A DNA stretch of 64,000 nucleotides from contig NZ_JBNAZM010000013.1 of assembly GCF_051195215.1 (NCBI RefSeq), positions 1 through 64,000 of the forward strand, read 5' to 3'. The translations under genes and the position numbers were made by a program. Origin of the DNA: Arhodomonas sp051195215. Lineage in GTDB: Bacteria; Pseudomonadota; Gammaproteobacteria; Nitrococcales; Nitrococcaceae. Under the pieces are notes generated by a model. That model had not been told where the DNA came from. It made no database searches and was given only the letters and a program-made list of their open reading frames with translations. Below, one piece after another: positions 60,847 through 64,000 of this stretch (position 1 is the stretch's first letter; the number at the start of each line of letters is the position of its first letter).

Positions 60847-61830
60847 ATGGTCACCGTTGTCACCGAATCGGAGTTGCGCCATTGCGTCACGGCGGATGCC
60901 GAGGCGCTCGCTATCGTCGAGGATGGCTTTGCCCGGCTGGGGCGGGGGGAAGCGACGATCCCGCCGATCATGGGCCTCGAGATCCCTGAGAAGAACGGCG
61001 CGGCGGACGTCAAGGCTGCGTATGTGAGCGGCTGGGAGGCATTCGCCATCAAGATATCCACGCGGTTCTTCGACAACCCCAGGCGCGGACTGCCCAGCGG
61101 CAGCGGCATGATGACGCTGCTCGACGCCGACACGGGCCAGCCGCGGGCGATACTGCTGGATAACGGTTACCTCACCACCGTTCGTACGGCGCTCGCTGGC
61201 GCGCTGGCCGCCAAGTATCTCGCGCCACAGCGTGTTGCCACCGTCGGCGTGATCGGTGCCGGCAGCCAGGCCCGGTGGCAAGTGGCTGCGTTGCGCCTGG
61301 TGAGGCCTTTTGATCGGGTGGTGGTTTACGGCCGCGATGCCGAGCGCGCCACGCGTTATGTCCAGGAAATGGCCGACGGCCTCGGCGTGCCGGTGGAGGC
61401 CGTCGACTCGGCGGAGGCCCTGGCGCAGGCCTCGGACGTCATTGTCACCACCACGCCCGCCACCAAACCGCTGCTCGAAGGTGGCTGGCTCCGTCCCGGT
61501 ACCCACGTCAGCGCCATGGGTTCGGACGCCGCTCACAAGAACGAGCTTGCTCCCAGCGTGTTCGCGGTCGCCGATGTGGTGGCCTGTGACCTCCGGGATC
61601 AGTGCCTGCAGCGCGGTGAGCTGCGCCACGCCGTGGCAGCGGGAACAGTCACTCAGGATCATCCGGCGGTCGAGCTCGGTGCGCTGGTGAACGGCGGCGC
61701 GCCCGGCCGCAGCGACGATCAGCAGATCACCGTGTGCGATCTCACCGGCGTGGGGATCCAGGACACGGCGATTGCCCGCTATGCCCTGCGGTGCGTCGTC
61801 GCCGCAGGGCTGGGGCAGGAGATCGGCTAG
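60847..61830 (+). CDS. Ornithine cyclodeaminase-family protein, EutC-like
   Basis: A 327-residue NAD-binding enzyme of the ornithine cyclodeaminase/mu-crystallin family. Substrate residues sit in KAAYVSGWEAFAIKIS and FFDNPRRGLPSGSGMM, the NAD fold has GVIGAGSQARWQ, and the DVIVTTTPATKP and HVSAMGSDAAHKNEL motifs follow. The sequence resembles EutC of ectoine catabolism, but no eutB, eutD or ectoine transporter is beside it, so ectoine use is a guess. Start ATG 60847 is the first well-placed codon. Its TAG shares bases with the stop of the opposite gene. Confidence 0.82.
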   Translation: MVTVVTESELRHCVTADAEALAIVEDGFARLGRGEATIPPIMGLEIPEKNGAADVKAAYVSGWEAFAIKISTRFFDNPRRGLPSGSGMMTLLDADTGQPRAILLDNGYLTTVRTALAGALAAKYLAPQRVATVGVIGAGSQARWQVAALRLVRPFDRVVVYGRDAERATRYVQEMADGLGVPVEAVDSAEALAQASDVIVTTTPATKPLLEGGWLRPGTHVSAMGSDAAHKNELAPSVFAVADVVACDLRDQCLQRGELRHAVAAGTVTQDHPAVELGALVNGGAPGRSDDQQITVCDLTGVGIQDTAIARYALRCVVAAGLGQEIG

Positions 61831-62114
61831 CCGAACAGCTGATCGCCCTGCTCGTCGATGATCTGCTGTCCCTTGCGCAGGCTCACGGCCACCGCGTCGT
61901 CGTGCGCCGGGTAGGTGTCCGCGCGCACGAACGACCGGGTCTGGGCCTGCTCACCCTCGCCCCGGGCGATTTCGCCGGCCACACGCCAGGTATTGCCCTC
62001 CTTGCGCGGCATGGCGCGAACCTCGAAGCCCTTGTATGTTTCCCGCGCCGCTACTTTGGCGGTGTCGTCGTCGCCCCCGCCGCCGCGGAGGCTATCCAGT
62101 AGCCGTTTGAACAT
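61827..62114 (-). CDS. HlyU-family transcriptional regulator-like protein
   Basis: A 95-residue protein beginning MFKRLLDSLRGGGG and containing ETYKGFEVRAMPRKEGNTWRV, then a SFVRADTYPAHDDAVAVSLRKG helix region. This is the DUF/HlyU family found as a small stand-alone protein in proteobacteria. Its true activity is unclear. The stop codon overlaps that of the convergent cyclodeaminase (shared CTAG at 61827-61830). Confidence 0.82.
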   Translation of the reverse strand: MFKRLLDSLRGGGGDDDTAKVAARETYKGFEVRAMPRKEGNTWRVAGEIARGEGEQAQTRSFVRADTYPAHDDAVAVSLRKGQQIIDEQGDQLFG

Positions 62115-62175
62115 GGAGATTCTCCGCTCGTCTGCGTTCCCGCTGCCCGCCGTCGGGTGGATAGAGCCACGGCGC

Positions 62176-63072
62176 TCAGTTGCTCGCAAGCGCCCAGGGG
62201 GTGCTCGCGGGCTCTTCGTGCTGGTTGCGGAAGCTGTGCAGGATATGCTCGTGGAGCTCGTCGATGACAGCGCTCTGGCGATGGTGGCTGCGATAAAGGG
62301 CTATGTGAATGGAGCCCACCCCGGGCATCCCCTGGCTCTCGTCCAGCACCACCATGTCGGGGGTGAGCGTGCTCCGGGCCATGGCGCCGACGGCCAGTCC
62401 CGACAGCACCGCCGCCTGCAGGCCGGCATTGCTGGGGCTGCTGTAGGCGACCCGGTAGGCGATATTCGCTTCGTCCAGGGCGCGCAACGTCATCGCGCGG
62501 ATCGGGCAACCCGGCAGCCACATCGCCAGCGGCAGCATCTCCTGTAGTTCGAGGCCCGCCCCCGGCACCGTCGCGAACACGATGGGTTCGCTGTGGACTA
62601 CGCGCCCGTCGAGGCCACTGTCCTCACAGGAGGCGAGCACGAGGTCCAGCTCCCCGTCGCGGATCTGACGGCGGAGGATATCGCTGGTCTGGCAGTGCAG
62701 CTCCACCGCGACCGCCGGCTCCGCCTCGGCGAAACGCGCCAGGATACGCGGCAGAAAGCAATGGGCGTAGTCGTCCGGTGTCCCGATGCGCACGGTCCCG
62801 CGCAAGGGCGGCCGCACGACGCTGTTCACGGCTTCCTGTTCCAGCCGCACCATGCGCCGGGCGTAGGTGAGCAGGTGCTCGCCGGTCGGCGTCGCTTCCA
62901 CACCGCGTGGCAGACGCTTGAGCAGTGGCTTGCCCAGCGAGCGCTCGAGCTTGCTGATTTGCATGCTCACGGCTGCCTGGGTGCGGGAGACACGTTCAGC
63001 GGCCGCGGTGATGCTGCCGGTGTCCACCACGGCGACGAAGGCGCGCAGGGCGGCAAGATCCAGGTGCGTCAT
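62176..63072 (-). CDS. LysR-family transcriptional regulator
   Basis: A 298-residue LysR protein: helix-turn-helix in GSITAAAERVSRTQAAVSMQISKLE, and an effector domain from about residue 90 (RGTVRIGTPDDYAHCFLP). It is divergent from a DUF1127 gene with an inverted repeat in between, a layout typical for a regulator and its target. The ligand is unknown. Confidence 0.93.
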   Translation of the reverse strand: MTHLDLAALRAFVAVVDTGSITAAAERVSRTQAAVSMQISKLERSLGKPLLKRLPRGVEATPTGEHLLTYARRMVRLEQEAVNSVVRPPLRGTVRIGTPDDYAHCFLPRILARFAEAEPAVAVELHCQTSDILRRQIRDGELDLVLASCEDSGLDGRVVHSEPIVFATVPGAGLELQEMLPLAMWLPGCPIRAMTLRALDEANIAYRVAYSSPSNAGLQAAVLSGLAVGAMARSTLTPDMVVLDESQGMPGVGSIHIALYRSHHRQSAVIDELHEHILHSFRNQHEEPASTPWALASN

Positions 63073-63099
63073 GGTATGGGGTTCCTGAGTTTAGAATCT

Positions 63100-63125
63100 C
63101 TTATACGGTGCCTTAGAAATATAAG
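63100..63125. promoter_or_regulatory. Inverted repeat between lysR and the DUF1127 gene
   Basis: CTTATA (63100-63105) and TATAAG (63120-63125) form a perfect 6-bp dyad with a 14-base spacer in the otherwise AT-rich divergent region; a direct repeat TTAGAA overlaps it. Likely a LysR binding site, judged by position. Confidence 0.4.
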
Positions 63126-63220
63126 CTAGTCGAAATTCCCCATCAGGACCAGCATGACTCCCGCGCGCCGCCTCCGGCACGGATACGGCGCCGATACTTC
63201 AGTCGCGGAGGGAGAAGGTC

Positions 63221-63457
63221 ATGCGGGAACTCATACAGTGGCTACGGGACCAACGCCTGTTCCGGCAGGAACGCCAAGCGCTCACGGGGCTCGATGATCG
63301 CATGCTCCGGGATATCGGTATCACCAGCGATGAGGCCTGGCGGCGGACCCGTTCGTTTCGCGCGTGGCGCGAGGAAGTCAGGCCGCATTCGCGGCTGCGA
63401 CGGCCCGATGCCGCGGAGCTCACACGCATGGTGCACCCGCCCGTGGTCATGCGCTGA
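63221..63457 (+). CDS. DUF1127-containing small protein
   Basis: A 78-residue protein with the DUF1127 signature, ERQALTGLDDRMLRDIGITSDEAWR, and a basic C-terminal tail. DUF1127 proteins in other bacteria bind RNA or modulate phosphate and stress responses. It is divergent from a LysR gene that probably regulates it. Confidence 0.85.
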   Translation: MRELIQWLRDQRLFRQERQALTGLDDRMLRDIGITSDEAWRRTRSFRAWREEVRPHSRLRRPDAAELTRMVHPPVVMR

Positions 63458-63531
63458 TGGTGGACGCCCGCTCGCGTTGCCACGCATCATGACAAAGGAC
63501 GTTTGGCGTGGGCACGGCATGGGAGTGGGCC

Positions 63532-64000
63532 ATGAGCGAGCGGGTGATCCCGGAGACAGTGGGATTGAGTGGCGAGCGGCTCGCGCGGATTCGCCGATGG
63601 ATGCGGGGGCACGTGGAGGCGCGGCGGTTGCCGGGGGCCAGCGTTCTGGTGGCTCGCCGCGGGGGCATCGCTTTTTTCGAATGCGAAGGCTATCGGGATG
63701 TGGAAGCCGGCGCGCCGGTGACCACGCATACGATTTTCCGCATTTTCTCCATGACCAAGCCGCTCACCAGCGTCGCGGTCCTCATGCTCTATGAACGCGG
63801 CGCCTTGCAGCTCGATGACCCCGTCGCCCGCTATCTGCCGGAGTTCGCTGCACCACAGGTGATGGTCGGGGGTGAACCTCACGCGCCGAGGCTCGAACCC
63901 GCCGACACGCCCATTACGGTCCATCATCTGCTCACCCACACGGCAGGACTCACTTACTGGTTCATGGAGGAGCATCCGGTCGATGCGCTCTACCGCGAAG
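63532..64000 (+). CDS. Beta-lactamase-fold serine hydrolase (partial, runs off the window)
   Basis: From ATG 63532, with GGGAG upstream, the frame stays open for 156 codons to the window end. The sequence GASVLVARRGG, the SxxK nucleophile motif in FSMTKPLTS, MLYERGALQLDDPV and LLTHTAGLTYW identifies the class C beta-lactamase/esterase family (serine hydrolase, often an esterase rather than a resistance enzyme). The C-terminal half is missing, so substrate and localisation cannot be judged. Confidence 0.88.
   Translation, partial: MSERVIPETVGLSGERLARIRRWMRGHVEARRLPGASVLVARRGGIAFFECEGYRDVEAGAPVTTHTIFRIFSMTKPLTSVAVLMLYERGALQLDDPVARYLPEFAAPQVMVGGEPHAPRLEPADTPITVHHLLTHTAGLTYWFMEEHPVDALYRE

Noticed and set aside
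63532..64000. Antibiotic-resistance beta-lactamase
   Set aside because: Only the N-terminal part with SxxK is visible; this fold is more often an esterase or peptidase, so resistance is not claimed.

Overview
The window is 64 kb of high-GC bacterial chromosome with densely packed genes, short intergenic gaps and many ATGA/GTGA start-stop overlaps. Gene families (MetR, HemP, RhlE, RbbA/YhhJ, a two-ATP-cone NrdA, TadA, Fds-type formate dehydrogenase, a EutC-like cyclodeaminase, several LysR regulators) point to a gammaproteobacterium. A halophilic or Ectothiorhodospira-like lineage is my guess, not a demonstrated placement. I found no rRNA or tRNA genes, CRISPR array, phage genes or transposase; accessory DNA is limited to intergenic repeats.

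Region by region: (1) 0.5-8.7 kb: a minus-strand cluster of aldehyde dehydrogenase, 2-ketoarginine decarboxylase-like ThDP enzyme, YjiH-type membrane protein and guanidinobutyrase/agmatinase-like ureohydrolase, divergent from a PAS-sigma-54 activator. Together these fit the arginine transaminase route (2-ketoarginine to 4-guanidinobutyraldehyde to 4-guanidinobutyrate to GABA plus urea). (2) 8.8-22.6 kb: housekeeping and stress genes: guaA, a TadA-acetyltransferase fusion, ybaK, metR, Fur-boxed hemP, yjgN plus an M48 protease, nrdA under a cobalamin riboswitch, nrdB, hinT and rhlE. (3) 22.8-27.6 kb: yhiI-rbbA-yhhJ ABC export operon. (4) 28-37.5 kb: a LacI regulator and a sugar-alcohol operon (periplasmic binding protein, ATPase, permease, MDR dehydrogenase, FGGY kinase, xylulose-reductase-like SDR, xylulokinase), with a LacI-type operator upstream. 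(5) 37.8-43.1 kb: phaC, an enoyl reductase, a MaoC-phosphotransacetylase fusion and ackA, linking polyhydroxyalkanoate and acetyl-phosphate metabolism. (6) 43.4-52.2 kb: soluble NAD-dependent formate dehydrogenase fdsGBA-fdhD-fdsD, an OFA-family transporter with a 38-residue partner, and a LysR regulator. (7) 52.2-64 kb: repeats, a cupin, a VOC protein, a large STAND-BTAD regulator, a degenerate GGDEF/EAL protein, a half-GGDEF plus HDOD pair, a cyclodeaminase, HlyU-like, LysR/DUF1127, and the start of a beta-lactamase-fold hydrolase.

Regulation visible in the DNA includes a B12 riboswitch with a hairpin that can hide the nrdA ribosome-binding site, near-identical FNR/Anr-type boxes before yhiI-rbbA-yhhJ and phaC, a Fur box, a LacI operator and a candidate sigma-54 promoter. 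The most unusual non-coding feature is a pair of about 250-bp elements (232-479 and 52517-52784). They share terminal core and loop sequences, while their long stems differ in sequence but remain self-complementary.
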